From: Pseudomonas sp. MTM4
Lineage (GTDB): Bacteria > Pseudomonadota > Gammaproteobacteria > Pseudomonadales > Pseudomonadaceae
Assembly (NCBI RefSeq): GCF_019355055.1
Contig: NZ_CP048411.1
Span: 1,984,001 to 2,048,000 of the forward strand
Length of the DNA: 64,000 bases
Direction of reading: 5' to 3'
Position numbers and translations under genes: made by a program. Of the stretch, positions 18,164-28,242 are shown piece by piece (within the stretch, counting starts at the first letter, position 1; each line of letters starts with the position of its first letter). The notes beneath the pieces are model-generated. The model searched no databases. It was not told the origin of the DNA and worked only from the letters and a program-made list of their open reading frames with translations.

Positions 18164-19708
18164 TCATTCGAGCCTAACTCTTCGGAAGTCTTGCCAACAT
18201 TGGTTTACGACGGTGAGCCCCTTTACCCTGGGCGAAAACGCGATCATACCTCGACGGGACGTGAACAGGGGAAGAATCGGGAGCGATTCCATGACCCTTG
18301 CGTCTGCTGCTTGGTATAGCGCGGTTCTTTCCGACGAGTCAAGCGTAGCGCGAGCGAGATCTAAAAATCCGTCGAGATGAGGGTCGTTGTTATACCCAGC
18401 GTTAAAACCTCGGGGAGACTGATTTGCCCCATGTAGGATCTGTGATAGCCAAAGATCGCACGACATCCCCCAACTCATTTCACTGAACGCAATGCCAGAC
18501 GGCGCCCCCTCACGCCACTGGTTGCAGTAAGCTACCCAATCCGGATGCAGCGTTACATTTAAGCGAATGCCAACCTTGGCTAGATCGAGCGCGAGCCGCT
18601 GATAAATGGCCCCTGGATCGAGCTGCGCAGACCCCGCTTGCGCCGCAATGACATCCAAAACCAACCCATCGCTTGCCCCTGCCTCGGCCAAGAGCTCCCT
18701 TGCCCGCTCGGGATTGTAGCCATAGCGATTTGCTGCATGCGGGTCATGAGCAGGGGAGCCTGGAGATAGCGCACTATGCGCCGGAACAGCCGCCCCCGGA
18801 AATAACTCAGCGCATAATGCCTCTCTATCAATAGCGTACGCAATTGCCTGGCGAACGCGCAAATCTGCGATAAGCGGATCGCGCAAGTTAAATACCAAAT
18901 ACCAGAGATATGGTGGGTTAAATGAGGGCACGGTGAACCCTAGCGCCGCCAGTTCCTCAAGGTCAGCGCCCTCTAAGCTATAGGCGACATCCACCTTCCC
19001 CTCAACCAATGCCCGGACGCGAGCCTTGAGGTCAGGAAAAGGTAGGAACCGGATCCCCTCTATCTGTGGCGGGCCGGACCAGTAGTCATCGTTCCGCCGC
19101 AGCTCTACCGCAGATCCTCCATCCGTCTCAAAACGAGAATGAAACCGGAACGCACCGGTACCAGGAGCTTTGTCGGCACAACCGTCAGGACCAAGTTTGC
19201 GAATGGCCGCCGGACTAATCAGCGACTGAGCACCGGGTGTGTCTTCTTGGGTCATGTAACGCAGAAATTCAGGAAACGGCTCGGAGAACTTGAACTCTAC
19301 GGTCATCGAGTCTAAAGCTCGAACTTCTTCAATGAGGCCAACACCCATGCGATTGAAGTCCGCAACAACCGGAGAGAAAAAGGGCGAGGTTGAGCAACAC
19401 ATTCTCTCGTAGTTGATAACTACAGCCTCCGCGTCGAGCGGACACCCATCATGAAAACGAACCCCTTCTCTGATTCGAAAAGTATAACGGCGGGCGTCTG
19501 GTGACGTTATGCAATGGGTCGCTAGTCGCGGAACAACGCTGGTGGGCGCGCCGTCCGAAGCAGGTAACTCTCCGAAGTCATCTTCAAACAGGCTTTCATG
19601 TGTTTGATGAACCACGCGGCCTGTATTCCAACCCCCGAATGATCGGGGCGGGTCGACCTCGTCCACAGCCCAGTCAAGCGCAACGCGCAGAATCTTGTCT
19701 TCATTCAT
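18164..19708 (-). CDS. Family 5 extracellular solute-binding-type protein lacking a signal peptide
   Basis: 514 residues with the SBP_bac_5 (DppA/NikA/OppA) fold: TFRIREGVRFHDG, YWSGPPQIEGIRFLPF, VRQAIAYAIDREAL and the C-terminal RRGMIAFSPRV. The N-terminus MNEDKILRVALDW is polar, starts directly at the first strand and has no hydrophobic signal stretch or lipobox. That is unusual for a periplasmic receptor. It follows ureF by 25 bp in the same direction. It could be a nickel or peptide receptor whose leader was lost, or a cytoplasmic ligand-binding protein. No cognate permease lies in the window's urease operon. Confidence 0.8.
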   Translation of the reverse strand: MNEDKILRVALDWAVDEVDPPRSFGGWNTGRVVHQTHESLFEDDFGELPASDGAPTSVVPRLATHCITSPDARRYTFRIREGVRFHDGCPLDAEAVVINYERMCCSTSPFFSPVVADFNRMGVGLIEEVRALDSMTVEFKFSEPFPEFLRYMTQEDTPGAQSLISPAAIRKLGPDGCADKAPGTGAFRFHSRFETDGGSAVELRRNDDYWSGPPQIEGIRFLPFPDLKARVRALVEGKVDVAYSLEGADLEELAALGFTVPSFNPPYLWYLVFNLRDPLIADLRVRQAIAYAIDREALCAELFPGAAVPAHSALSPGSPAHDPHAANRYGYNPERARELLAEAGASDGLVLDVIAAQAGSAQLDPGAIYQRLALDLAKVGIRLNVTLHPDWVAYCNQWREGAPSGIAFSEMSWGMSCDLWLSQILHGANQSPRGFNAGYNNDPHLDGFLDLARATLDSSERTALYQAADARVMESLPILPLFTSRRGMIAFSPRVKGLTVVNQCWQDFRRVRLE

Positions 19709-19733
19709 AATGGGTGCATCCTAATTAGCATTG

Positions 19734-20447
19734 TCAAGTTGCAAATAGCCGACCGTGCTCACGAGCGTGGCGCATAGCAGCTATGTCTAGCCCCACAGCG
19801 GCGCCACCTTCCATCTCATCCGGGCGAGTTACAAGCGCAATCTCTGCCGCTGCGATAATTTGCTTGGAAAGAGCTACCAGCATTCCTTGGGCCGCCGTGG
19901 CAGAAAGCACATCCAGGCGAACGGCCGCAGAAAGAATCATCGTAGCCACACCTCTCAGCTCAGCTAGCACAGCATTCTCACGGCTAACCCCCATTGCCGC
20001 CGCCAGGGCTCCTGATATGACCGCTAAATGACCCGGCGTAACCTTGCCCGCCACCGCGGTGGCGTATTCCGCCAACATCGGGTCTGCATGAAGTGACGGT
20101 GCTAACACCGCTAGGCGACTTCCACAGCGACGTGAGGCCACCTGTGCTGGAGCCGTTAACTTCAGTAGGTCAAGCCGCGCATCTACTGCTTTCAGCTCCT
20201 CTAAGTTCCGATCCCCAAATGCCGTATGAGCCAACGCGGTCCCCGCACCGTCTGCGCGGGCGCTGCCATGAATCAAGGCCGAGACGATCATTTCACGGAG
20301 CGCGTCTGGCGTGGTCACGCGCCCATCCCGAAGCATTCGCTCAAGGCCGAACGCATGGGCGTGCCTGCCTATCGGCAACGCGGAGTCGGCAAGTTGCATA
20401 AGGGATAACAATGGGCCAGCGCGCACGGCTAGGTCGCGTTCAAGCAT
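19734..20447 (-). CDS. ureF: Urease accessory protein UreF
   Basis: Start ATG at 20447 is preferred because it overlaps the ureE stop (ATGCTTGA); a longer frame to 20519 would lie deep inside ureE. The 237-residue product has the UreF signature LLSLMQLADSALPIGRHAHA and is helical, ending in MRHAREHGRLFAT. UreF acts with UreD and UreG as the checkpoint complex that loads nickel into apo-urease in the cytoplasm. It is the last urease gene of the operon. Confidence 0.9.
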   Translation of the reverse strand: MLERDLAVRAGPLLSLMQLADSALPIGRHAHAFGLERMLRDGRVTTPDALREMIVSALIHGSARADGAGTALAHTAFGDRNLEELKAVDARLDLLKLTAPAQVASRRCGSRLAVLAPSLHADPMLAEYATAVAGKVTPGHLAVISGALAAAMGVSRENAVLAELRGVATMILSAAVRLDVLSATAAQGMLVALSKQIIAAAEIALVTRPDEMEGGAAVGLDIAAMRHAREHGRLFAT

Positions 20448-20952
20448 CGTCAGAATTAGCGACGGGGTGATGGTGCTCGTGTGCACTTCCCACCCCATTT
20501 GGCGGTTTTCCAGCAGCAAAAGGTCTTTCTTCGAAGCTTATCGTTAGCCCAGGCAACCCAAGGGCCTGGACCGATCTCGCGACAAGATCAGGCGTATCGG
20601 TCACCGGTACGAGGATCTCGTTATCGCGTAGCTCCGTAGGACTGTGACGGTTCCCGAGAGCGTGGCCGATCCGGAACACCGCCTCAGCGCCCAGTTCGTT
20701 GACCGAGATTACCATCACCAGTTCGGGGCGGCGGGAGACAACCAATATACACAGTCCATCATCATGCAAAACTGCGCCGTCAAACATCCAGCTCACACGG
20801 GGCAGCTCGATGCCTAGATCTACGCCCCCCTCGCTGCAAGTGCGTAACCGGCGGCGACCCGCGTCGGCCGATGCAATCCATACACGGTCCGTCTGACGAC
20901 CGAAAAAATTCTGGTCGTTGACGTGGCCCAGAATATTATTCACTAAAAGCAT
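20440..20952 (-). CDS. ureE: Urease accessory protein UreE (nickel metallochaperone)
   Basis: 170 residues. The peptide-binding domain is followed by the metal-binding core FRIGHALGNRH (about residues 93-103), containing the conserved His that binds nickel at the dimer interface. The C-terminus has a short His-rich stretch HEHHH, a reduced version of the poly-His tail of K. aerogenes UreE. It delivers nickel to UreG. Overlaps ureF and lies 9 bp after ureD. Confidence 0.9.
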   Translation of the reverse strand: MLLVNNILGHVNDQNFFGRQTDRVWIASADAGRRRLRTCSEGGVDLGIELPRVSWMFDGAVLHDDGLCILVVSRRPELVMVISVNELGAEAVFRIGHALGNRHSPTELRDNEILVPVTDTPDLVARSVQALGLPGLTISFEERPFAAGKPPNGVGSAHEHHHPVANSDDA

Positions 20953-20961
20953 TATCCCTCT

Positions 20962-21777
20962 TCATTTTCTTAGTAATGGAGCGGGACGGCCGCGCATGTG
21001 GCGACGGACGACATCCCAAGCCACCTGCGTCGCCATCCGAAGATTTGGCGCATCGTCAGCTAGAAAACGCCCCACCGCACCATAGCCTGAGGCTAACGCA
21101 GCTGCACCACCATACACACCCGGCAAGGACGCTAACCGTCGACTGATAAGAGTCGCCAATTCTTCATGGTCGCCCTGTTGGGACAACGCGAATATGGTTC
21201 CTACAAAACCACTCGACGCTAACGCCCCCTCTAAGGCCGGGCTCGCCTCCCCAGGACGGAAACTCGAAGCGTCAACAAGCACAGGGCGCGCGCTAAAACT
21301 GACTTGAAGGCGCGTCGAGAAGCTTCGATAAAGGTGCTCCTCGCCTCTCGCCACCCGGCCAGCCGCGAAACTCTCCATGAAAATGGCCTCGGCTCCGTTG
21401 GCCAGTGCAATACAGGTGTGCTGCCGGTGTTCCGCTTGCGCATGCGGGATTATCATATCCGGGATGTACTCGAAGAAGGCTCCTTCGCTCAGCTCGATCA
21501 TCGTCGTCTGTACTGATAGCGCTTCACCTTGCAGGCGCGTAGCGGACGGTGTTGAGAGACAAAGTTCAGCGCTAGCCTCAAGGTGTACGGCAATATGCAG
21601 GCGATCACCGCCAAACACTGATCCTGCCGCGTTTTGCACATATATTAGCGCACCAGATTCCGACTCCATGGGCAAAACGGCGGTAGTCGTCAACGGGTAG
21701 CGCTGTTGTCGTGCAGCAAGTCGCGTTCGACCATGTCGATCACGAGCAAAGCGCAACGACAGCACTCCGTTGCCCAT
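20962..21777 (-). CDS. ureD: Urease accessory protein UreD
   Basis: 271 residues. It carries the UreD/UreH hallmarks GSVFGGDRLHI, STPSATRLQG, EYIPDMIIPHAQAEH and the central MESFAAGRVARGE. UreD scaffolds UreF-UreG on apo-urease. Its ATG overlaps the ureG stop in TGATG, indicating translational coupling. The gene order G-D-E-F differs from the common D-A-B-C-E-F-G order. Confidence 0.9.
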   Translation of the reverse strand: MGNGVLSLRFARDRHGRTRLAARQQRYPLTTTAVLPMESESGALIYVQNAAGSVFGGDRLHIAVHLEASAELCLSTPSATRLQGEALSVQTTMIELSEGAFFEYIPDMIIPHAQAEHRQHTCIALANGAEAIFMESFAAGRVARGEEHLYRSFSTRLQVSFSARPVLVDASSFRPGEASPALEGALASSGFVGTIFALSQQGDHEELATLISRRLASLPGVYGGAAALASGYGAVGRFLADDAPNLRMATQVAWDVVRRHMRGRPAPLLRK

Positions 21778-22388
21778 CAGGGTTTCCGCCCAAACAGCGC
21801 GCTATGGACAATTTGTTCAAAAACGAGCTGCACACCCTCGCCATTTCGCAAATCGGTAAATACTGAAGCGCGATCGGGACGAGCTGCGGCTACGTCCGCT
21901 CTAAAGCGCGTCATATCGACATCAACATGAGGCGCCAAATCGATCTTATTTACGACCAGCAGGTCTGCCCTTAACAGGCCTAACCCATTCTTCCGGGGAA
22001 TGTCGTCTCCACCGGCAACATCAATCACGAAAGCCCACCAGTCCACGAGCTCGCTAGAAAATGTAGCGGCCAGATTATCTCCCCCGCTTTCGATGAGAAT
22101 CACGTCAGGCTGAAAGCGCTGCTCCAGCCAAGCTGCTGCCTCAAGATTTACCGAAGGGTCCTCACGGATAGCAGTATGCGGGCAGGCCCCGCTTTCAACT
22201 CCAAGAACACGCTCAGGATCGATGAGGCCGGAGCGCTGAACCCGTTCTGCGTCCTCGTGAGTAACCAGATCATTAGTGATCACGGCGACAGAGATTCCTC
22301 GCGCGGCGAACAAGGGGAGCAATCGCTCGACCAAGCGCGTCTTGCCACTGCCTACCGGCCCTCCGAAACCTAAACGCACTGCAGTCAA
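21777..22388 (-). CDS. ureG: Urease accessory GTPase UreG
   Basis: 203 residues, a SIMIBI-class GTPase with P-loop GGPVGSGKT (residues 9-17), the nickel-binding Cys-Pro-His motif in [13 protein letters not shown] (about 65-77), ESGGDN and the guanine specificity motif NKID. It hydrolyses GTP to drive nickel insertion into urease. Starts 13 bp after ureC. Confidence 0.95.
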   Translation of the reverse strand: MTAVRLGFGGPVGSGKTRLVERLLPLFAARGISVAVITNDLVTHEDAERVQRSGLIDPERVLGVESGACPHTAIREDPSVNLEAAAWLEQRFQPDVILIESGGDNLAATFSSELVDWWAFVIDVAGGDDIPRKNGLGLLRADLLVVNKIDLAPHVDVDMTRFRADVAAARPDRASVFTDLRNGEGVQLVFEQIVHSALFGRKP

Positions 22389-22401
22389 AGGTTTGCACTC
22401 C

Positions 22402-24117
22402 TTATTTCAACATATATGATTGGCCGAGAGAGACCTGCGATGTGGGAGGGCTGTCGATGGCCTGTCCATCGATGTAAACCCGAAAATTTTCAGGGTCGAC
22501 GTCAATTTTAGGTAACACATCATTCAGCACCATATCGCGTTTAGTGAGACGGCGCGTGTCGGCCACTGGACGCAAGGTAGCTTTCAAATCGAGTCGCTGG
22601 GCCACCCCGGCTGCGATGGCGGATGGAGAGACAAAACGCACGCCGAGTGACTGCGGAGCGCGACCAAAGTACCCCCACATCGGGCGATAACGCACTGGTT
22701 CGCAGGTCATAAGAGAAGCGTTAGCCTCGCCCAAGGGAGCCCAGACAGGGAAGCCAGATTTCAATACTAGTTCCGGTTTGATGCCAAAGCTGTCCGGCTT
22801 CCAAAAAATAAGGTCTGCGAGCTTTCCAGGCTCAATCGAGCCCACTTCATCTGCGATGCCGAACATAAGAGCAGGATTGATAGTATATTTGGCGATATAA
22901 CGACGAATTCGGAAATTGTCCGCACCGCTGCCGCTATCCTCGGGCAAAGCGCCCCGTAACTCACGCATGGTGTCAGCAAGCTGCCAACAGCGAGCGATGG
23001 TTTCACCGATGCGCCCCATCCCCTGGCTGTCGGAACCGATCGCGCTGATCGCTCCCATGTCGTGCAAAACGTCTTCGGCGCCAATGGTTTCTTTTCGAAT
23101 CCGACTTTCCGCAAACGCCACGTCCTCAGGCAAACGTGGATTGAGATGATGGCTCGTCATCGCCATGTCGAAATGTTCATCAAAGGTGTTGATGGTGAAT
23201 GGATTCGTAGGGTTCGTAGATGAGGGCAATACGTTCGATATGCCGCACATGCGGATAATGTCTGGCGCGTGCCCACCCCCGGCGCCCTCGACGTGATAGG
23301 CGTGAATGCACCGTCCGGCCATGGCGCGCAGAGTGTGCTCTACAAATCCTGACTCGTTCAGCGTGTCTGCGTGCAAGTGGATCTGCCCGCCGCCGATCTC
23401 CGCGGCCTTCAAGGCGGCATCGATGATGGCCGGAGTTGCCCCCCAATCCTCGTGGATTTTCAAACCCGCTGCGCCTGCAGCAAGCTGTTCGAGCAAAGGC
23501 TCGACGGCATGCGAGGCCGCCTTTGCAATGAAACCGAAGTTTATCGGAAAGGCCTCAGCTGCTTGGAGCATTAGCCCCAGGTTAGTTGTGCCTGTCGACG
23601 CAATGGGAACCGTAGTGGGTCCGAGCCCTCCTCCCATAAGCGTGGTGAACCCCGCCGAAAGAGCTTCATCGACTTGTCCCGGATCAATGAAATGCACATG
23701 GCAGTCGATTCCGCCCGCCGTAACGATATGTCCTTCCGCAGCCCGGATATCCGTATTCACGCCCACCGTGAGCCCTGGCGTTACGCCATCCATGAGATTG
23801 GGGTCGCCAGCCTTGCCGATTCCTACGATCCGGCCATTCTTAATGCCGATATCGGCCTTGATGATGCCCGCAACGGCATCAATGATCAGTGCGTTGGTTA
23901 TGATCAGGTCCAGAATCCCGTCGGCAGCTGTCAGCCCACCGTCACAACCGGCGCCCCCTCGTACCGTCTTCCCCGCGCCAAAGACTAACTCATCGCCCCC
24001 TACACAGAAATCGCGCTCCACCTTCGCCCAGAGCCCAGTGTCGCCCAGCCTTACGCAGTCTCCTTCCGTAGGACCGTACAGTGATACATATCTAGAGCGC
24101 TCAATAGACTGAGCCAT
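22402..24117 (-). CDS. ureC: Urease subunit alpha UreC with atypical flap
   Basis: 571 residues, full length. The nickel ligands are all present: H140/H142 (DCHVHF), carbamylated K220 with H222 (GLKIHEDWG), H249 (LHADTLNES), H275 ([13 protein letters not shown]) and D363 (GSDSQ). H323 and R339 are also kept. Two conserved positions differ from classical ureases: the flap Cys (Cys319 of K. aerogenes, in MVCHHL) is Ser322 in MTSHHL, and the usual HICPQQ-type segment reads HFIDPGQ. The region after GGGLGPTT is also divergent. It hydrolyses urea to ammonia and carbamate, or possibly a related amide. Three bp separate it from the ureAB fusion. Confidence 0.92.
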   Translation of the reverse strand: MAQSIERSRYVSLYGPTEGDCVRLGDTGLWAKVERDFCVGGDELVFGAGKTVRGGAGCDGGLTAADGILDLIITNALIIDAVAGIIKADIGIKNGRIVGIGKAGDPNLMDGVTPGLTVGVNTDIRAAEGHIVTAGGIDCHVHFIDPGQVDEALSAGFTTLMGGGLGPTTVPIASTGTTNLGLMLQAAEAFPINFGFIAKAASHAVEPLLEQLAAGAAGLKIHEDWGATPAIIDAALKAAEIGGGQIHLHADTLNESGFVEHTLRAMAGRCIHAYHVEGAGGGHAPDIIRMCGISNVLPSSTNPTNPFTINTFDEHFDMAMTSHHLNPRLPEDVAFAESRIRKETIGAEDVLHDMGAISAIGSDSQGMGRIGETIARCWQLADTMRELRGALPEDSGSGADNFRIRRYIAKYTINPALMFGIADEVGSIEPGKLADLIFWKPDSFGIKPELVLKSGFPVWAPLGEANASLMTCEPVRYRPMWGYFGRAPQSLGVRFVSPSAIAAGVAQRLDLKATLRPVADTRRLTKRDMVLNDVLPKIDVDPENFRVYIDGQAIDSPPTSQVSLGQSYMLK

Positions 24118-24120
24118 ACC

Positions 24121-24813
24121 CTACTCCTGTAAAAAATATTCCAAACGGATCATCGCAGCAGAGCGCACTGCTGGGTCATCCAAGGGCCCGTTCACCAGGC
24201 CTGCCAGACCATATACAACCCGGGCTCCCCCAATAGCCACCAAGTCAACCAGGCGGGTGTCTCCCGGCTCGAAGCGCACCGTGGTTGCAGCTGCGATGTC
24301 GAGCCGGAACCCATAGGCCGCGGCACGATCGAAGCGCAGGGCGGGGTTGACCTCGAAGAAGTGATAGTGCGATCCAAGCTGAATGGGCCGGTCCGCGGTG
24401 CTTTGGACACGCAAAGTCACCGTTGGCCGATCCGTATTGATTAACACCGGCTGCTCACCCAGGCGCCAGCGGGGCCGGTGAGGCGCGCCAGGGACAGTGG
24501 ATTTGCCTGGGCCGATGGGGTCGTGTATGCAAACCAGCTTTTGACCGTCCGGGAAGAAACCCTCGACCATGACAGCATCGAGGCGCTCTGATACCCCTTC
24601 CATCACGTCGTCTTCGGTCAACAGCCCGGACGCGATCGAAACCATCTCGGTAACCGTACCTCCTCCGCGCGCACCTTCGCAGACGGTATCCGCAATAATC
24701 GCGCGTGCCTCGGGCTCGCTGAGTAAAAGGCCGCGCGCCTGGCGCGATCGCGCCAGTTCAGCAGCCTGGCGCAAAAGAAGTCGATCCACCTCACGGGGCA
24801 GTAAACGCATCAT
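24121..24813 (-). CDS. ureAB: Urease subunit gamma/beta fusion (UreA-UreB)
   Basis: 230 residues. Residues 1-100 are the gamma subunit ([32 protein letters not shown]). The rest is beta: [26 protein letters not shown], and [18 protein letters not shown] fused small subunit is known from Helicobacter and from some pseudomonads and other bacteria. It starts the urease part of the operon, 90 bp after livF. Confidence 0.92.
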   Translation of the reverse strand: MMRLLPREVDRLLLRQAAELARSRQARGLLLSEPEARAIIADTVCEGARGGGTVTEMVSIASGLLTEDDVMEGVSERLDAVMVEGFFPDGQKLVCIHDPIGPGKSTVPGAPHRPRWRLGEQPVLINTDRPTVTLRVQSTADRPIQLGSHYHFFEVNPALRFDRAAAYGFRLDIAAATTVRFEPGDTRLVDLVAIGGARVVYGLAGLVNGPLDDPAVRSAAMIRLEYFLQE

Positions 24814-24902
24814 TCTCTTCCTGTCTTGGTCGGCCTGCTTGCGCCTTTAACACCGTAGTGGCCGTTTTGGAACCATAACCACATGGTCCGTCGCGAATGC
24901 TG

Positions 24903-25610
24903 TCAAACGGCCAGGTGATTCGAGAGAGTTTGGGTCGAGGCAACATCATCAACGTTCCCTTGTTCTACGATCTCGCCGAGCTTGAGCACCATAAAGCGAT
25001 TAGCGACCGACAGGGCAAAGTCGAGGTTCTGCTCCACAAGCAAGACCGCAATGCCCAACTCATCCCGTGCTCGGATAAGGACCTCGCCCATGCGGTCGAC
25101 CATCGCAGGCTGCAACCCTTCACTGACTTCGTCAATAAGCATCAACTTTGGCTGGGCGATTAGGCCACGCGACATCAACAGCATTTTTTGCTCACCTCCA
25201 GACAACGTTCCGGCCCGCTGTTTTAGGCGCTCAAGCATTCGGGGGAAAAGGGTTTCGAGAGAAGGCAGGCGCTCGTGAAAAAGCCGGTTCGAAGCTACGC
25301 CCAGCCGGAGATTCTCTTCGACCGTCAGATCGGGAAAGAGCGTGTGCTCTTGGGGGGTATGAGCCACACCGGAGCGTGCCATCATGTGCGGTCGGATGTT
25401 CGTAACATCATCCCCGTCCAGCGAGACAGTACCGCTGAATGGACTTACGAAGCCCATGATCGTTTTCAGCAGGGTGGACTTACCCATACCGTTCTTTCCT
25501 AGCACAGCGACTATCTCTCCCTTGGAAACGCTCAGTGAAATGTTTCGCAGTACAGCAGCTGTGCCGTAACCACTGGTGAGCCCCTGGACGCTCAGAAGCT
25601 CTTGGTTCAT
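24903..25610 (-). CDS. Branched-chain amino acid/urea-type ABC transporter ATPase (LivF/UrtE-like)
   Basis: 235 residues with Walker A GKNGMGKST, signature LSGGEQKML, Walker B LMLIDEVSEGLQP and H-loop VEQN. It follows the LivF pattern. It starts inside the stop of the fused LivM-LivG gene (ATGA) and is followed by the urease genes, so it energises import of the substrate that the hydrolases use. Acts at the cytoplasmic face of the inner membrane. Confidence 0.9.
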   Translation of the reverse strand: MNQELLSVQGLTSGYGTAAVLRNISLSVSKGEIVAVLGKNGMGKSTLLKTIMGFVSPFSGTVSLDGDDVTNIRPHMMARSGVAHTPQEHTLFPDLTVEENLRLGVASNRLFHERLPSLETLFPRMLERLKQRAGTLSGGEQKMLLMSRGLIAQPKLMLIDEVSEGLQPAMVDRMGEVLIRARDELGIAVLLVEQNLDFALSVANRFMVLKLGEIVEQGNVDDVASTQTLSNHLAV

Positions 25611-27400
25611 GCTACCGCCTCCTTTTTTAGGCCTGTATAGGCAGCTTTAACCAAGTCCGACGCCACTACCTCTTCAACAGTCCCTTCCATCAAGATCGCA
25701 CCTTGATGCAAAACGACTACTCGATTGCAGATAGCACGCACGAAGTCGAGATCATGCTCTATAAGCATAATGCACAAGCCGAATTCCTGCGTCAGGCGCG
25801 TGAGCACCGCGCCGATGGCCATGCGTTCAGGCCGGGTCAAGCCTGCAGTCGGCTCGTCAAGTAGGAGTACTGAAGGCTCAGTTGCCAGCACCATCGCCAG
25901 TTCCAGTCCCCGCTTCATTCCGTGCGATAAGTTACGCGTCTCCTCCGCTAGCATCTTATCGAGGCCCGTGGTCTTCAGAATGTCTAGCGCTGGCTGGGGA
26001 AGCGAAACGGTTTCGCGCCTGTCGAACAAGTTTGCGCCATCGACACGATACCGAGCCAACTGAAGGCATTCACCGACAGTCAGAGTGTCGAATAGATTTG
26101 TATTCTGGAAACTGCGTCCCACCCCAAGTCCAACGATATCTTGGGGCGATCCCCGCGCTATTTCGACGTTGTTGACTCGAACAGCGCCGCCGGTGCGCTC
26201 GTTGCCATCACTAATGCAACGCATCAATGTCGTCTTACCAGCCCCGTTGGGTCCAATAATTCCCAGCAGCTCAGTACCGTGCGCATCCAAGTTCACATCA
26301 CGCAGGACCTGTAAGCTCCCATATCGACGAGATACTTGGCTCAGGCATAGGGGCGGCGCATCTCCGAAAGACGCATGCAGCATCCGGCCTGCGGGTGCCG
26401 GGTTAAGCCTGATCGCGTGAATTTTCGGGACACGCTTGGGACTAAGCTTACGCCATAATGCGCCTATCAACGGCGCCAGCCCTCGGGGCAGGAGCACAAT
26501 GACCAAAACAAAAGCGACGCCTGTCAAAAGCTTCCAGACAAAGGGCATAGCGCCGGAAAGCCATGAGGAGATTGTATCGATCCCGATCGCCGCGAAGACC
26601 GGCCCCAGTAACGTGGCCCTCCCGCCCAGTGCGGTCCAAATAAGTAGCTCCGTGCCCAGTTGAAATCCTGCCATTTCGGGAGCAACAACATTGGAGAAAG
26701 CCGCATAGCCGAAGCCCGCTACAGACGCCACCATGCCGGCGAATACCATCAACATAGTCTTGATGCGAGAGACGGGGATGCCCAGATAGGCGCTACGCTC
26801 TTCGTTCTCACGTATGGCTATGAGGACCCTACCAAAATCGCTACGCACCAAAAGCCAGCCGGCCGTAGTCGTGAGCACCAAAAAGCCCCCTGCAATCCAG
26901 AACCAAACTTTCAAGTCCCAGTAATATGTAGGGAATCCTGAAAGCCCGCTCGATGATCCCGTAAAGCTGCCTCCTGAATATATTATCTGAGTCAGCACAA
27001 TGGGCAATGCTAGCGTTATTATGGAAGAATACAGAGGCGATGAACCATGAAAGAAAGCCAGCCATCCAACAGCAGCAGCAACGATTGCAGCCGTGCTAAG
27101 CGCAACAGCGAGCGCGGCAAGTGCCCATCCAGGACCAAATCCGTAATGGGTAAAGATTAGTCCGCAGGCATAAGCTCCAATGCCGAAAAAGGCCGACTGA
27201 CCGAATGTTAGAACACCCGTATACCCCCAAAGTATGTCGACAGTCATCACCACTGCCGCCACAAACAATGTACGGATCAGAATATTTGTCAGATAGACAT
27301 CGAGGAAGAGCGGCGCTACAGCGATGATGGCCAAGCCTGAAAGGCACCCAATCAATGCAGCACGATGTGTGTAAGACATAGAAAGGCGATTATCAGGCAC
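25607..27400 (-). CDS. Fused permease-ATPase of a Liv/urea-type ABC transporter (LivM-LivG)
   Basis: 597 residues starting with GTG that overlaps the livH stop by 8 bp. Residues 1-320 are a LivM permease with about nine membrane spans (TGVLTFGQSAFFGIGAY; LLIWTALGGRATLLGP). Residues 355-597 are a LivG ATPase with GPNGAGKTT, signature NLSHGMKRGLELA, LLLDEPTAGL and IEHD. The signature's LSHGM replaces LSGGE. The fusion halves the usual gene count of this transporter family. Confidence 0.9.
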   Translation of the reverse strand: MPDNRLSMSYTHRAALIGCLSGLAIIAVAPLFLDVYLTNILIRTLFVAAVVMTVDILWGYTGVLTFGQSAFFGIGAYACGLIFTHYGFGPGWALAALAVALSTAAIVAAAVGWLAFFHGSSPLYSSIITLALPIVLTQIIYSGGSFTGSSSGLSGFPTYYWDLKVWFWIAGGFLVLTTTAGWLLVRSDFGRVLIAIRENEERSAYLGIPVSRIKTMLMVFAGMVASVAGFGYAAFSNVVAPEMAGFQLGTELLIWTALGGRATLLGPVFAAIGIDTISSWLSGAMPFVWKLLTGVAFVLVIVLLPRGLAPLIGALWRKLSPKRVPKIHAIRLNPAPAGRMLHASFGDAPPLCLSQVSRRYGSLQVLRDVNLDAHGTELLGIIGPNGAGKTTLMRCISDGNERTGGAVRVNNVEIARGSPQDIVGLGVGRSFQNTNLFDTLTVGECLQLARYRVDGANLFDRRETVSLPQPALDILKTTGLDKMLAEETRNLSHGMKRGLELAMVLATEPSVLLLDEPTAGLTRPERMAIGAVLTRLTQEFGLCIMLIEHDLDFVRAICNRVVVLHQGAILMEGTVEEVVASDLVKAAYTGLKKEAVA

Positions 27401-28229
27401 GGCTAAACCCCTTCGGCTTTAAACGCAGAATCAGTGCAGCAAGAACAACGATAGTCATGCCGCCGAGAATGGGACTGATGTAGGTGCTAACAAGGACCTG
27501 CGATCCACCAAGTAGCAGCGAAGCGACCAACAGGCTCGGAAACGAAACACCCGAAATCATCACTAACATAAAGCTGTTCATCAACCAAGGCAGCCCCATG
27601 TTTGGATCGACCGAGAGCAATGGGGTGATTAACGCTCCGGCTGCGCACGCTAGTCCTGCACCCAAGCCGAAAGTTATGGATCGAACATTCGCGCTATCTA
27701 TACCTAAGCCCCTAGCCAGCGGTTCATTGGCAATGACTGCACGTGCATTCAATCCGAAGCGGGTGAAACTCAACAAAGCACTAAGCGCAACTGCCAACAC
27801 TATGGCAATAGCTAGCATGGCCAGCCGATATCCAGAGTATTCACTTCCAAAAATATCTATCGTACCTAGGATCGGCGAGGGCGCGAACTGCACGCCCCGC
27901 CCGAAAGTCAATGCAAATACTTGCCCGATGACAATGCCTAGCCCCCATGTGGCCAATATCGCATCCAAGGGCCGATGATAAAGCGGTCTGATAATGGTTC
28001 GTTCAATCACCAGCCCCGCCAAGAGCCCCAAGATGGCTGCCGCCGGGACAGCAAGCCATGGGTTGAGGCCAGCAGCGCCGACAAGATAAGCTATGTATCC
28101 GCCAGTGGTCAAAAATGCTCCATGAGCAAAATTGATTAGCTTCATTACACCGAGGATGATCATGAGGCCCGTCGAAACCACGAACAAAATTGCGGCGGTC
28201 GTCAAAACGTCAAGCGCTAAAGCCTCCAC
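27393..28229 (-). CDS. Liv/urea-type ABC transporter permease (LivH-like)
   Basis: A GTG start at 28229 is chosen: GGGAG lies just upstream and it sits 13 bp after the binding-protein stop. A longer frame would run through the 3' end of that gene. The 278-residue product is all membrane helices with the LivH motifs GLMIILGVMKLINFAHGAF, RTIIRPLY and GVSFPSLLVA. It forms the transmembrane pathway with the fused LivM. Confidence 0.88.
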   Translation of the reverse strand: MEALALDVLTTAAILFVVSTGLMIILGVMKLINFAHGAFLTTGGYIAYLVGAAGLNPWLAVPAAAILGLLAGLVIERTIIRPLYHRPLDAILATWGLGIVIGQVFALTFGRGVQFAPSPILGTIDIFGSEYSGYRLAMLAIAIVLAVALSALLSFTRFGLNARAVIANEPLARGLGIDSANVRSITFGLGAGLACAAGALITPLLSVDPNMGLPWLMNSFMLVMISGVSFPSLLVASLLLGGSQVLVSTYISPILGGMTIVVLAALILRLKPKGFSRA

Positions 28230-28242
28230 GTTGTGTCTCCCG

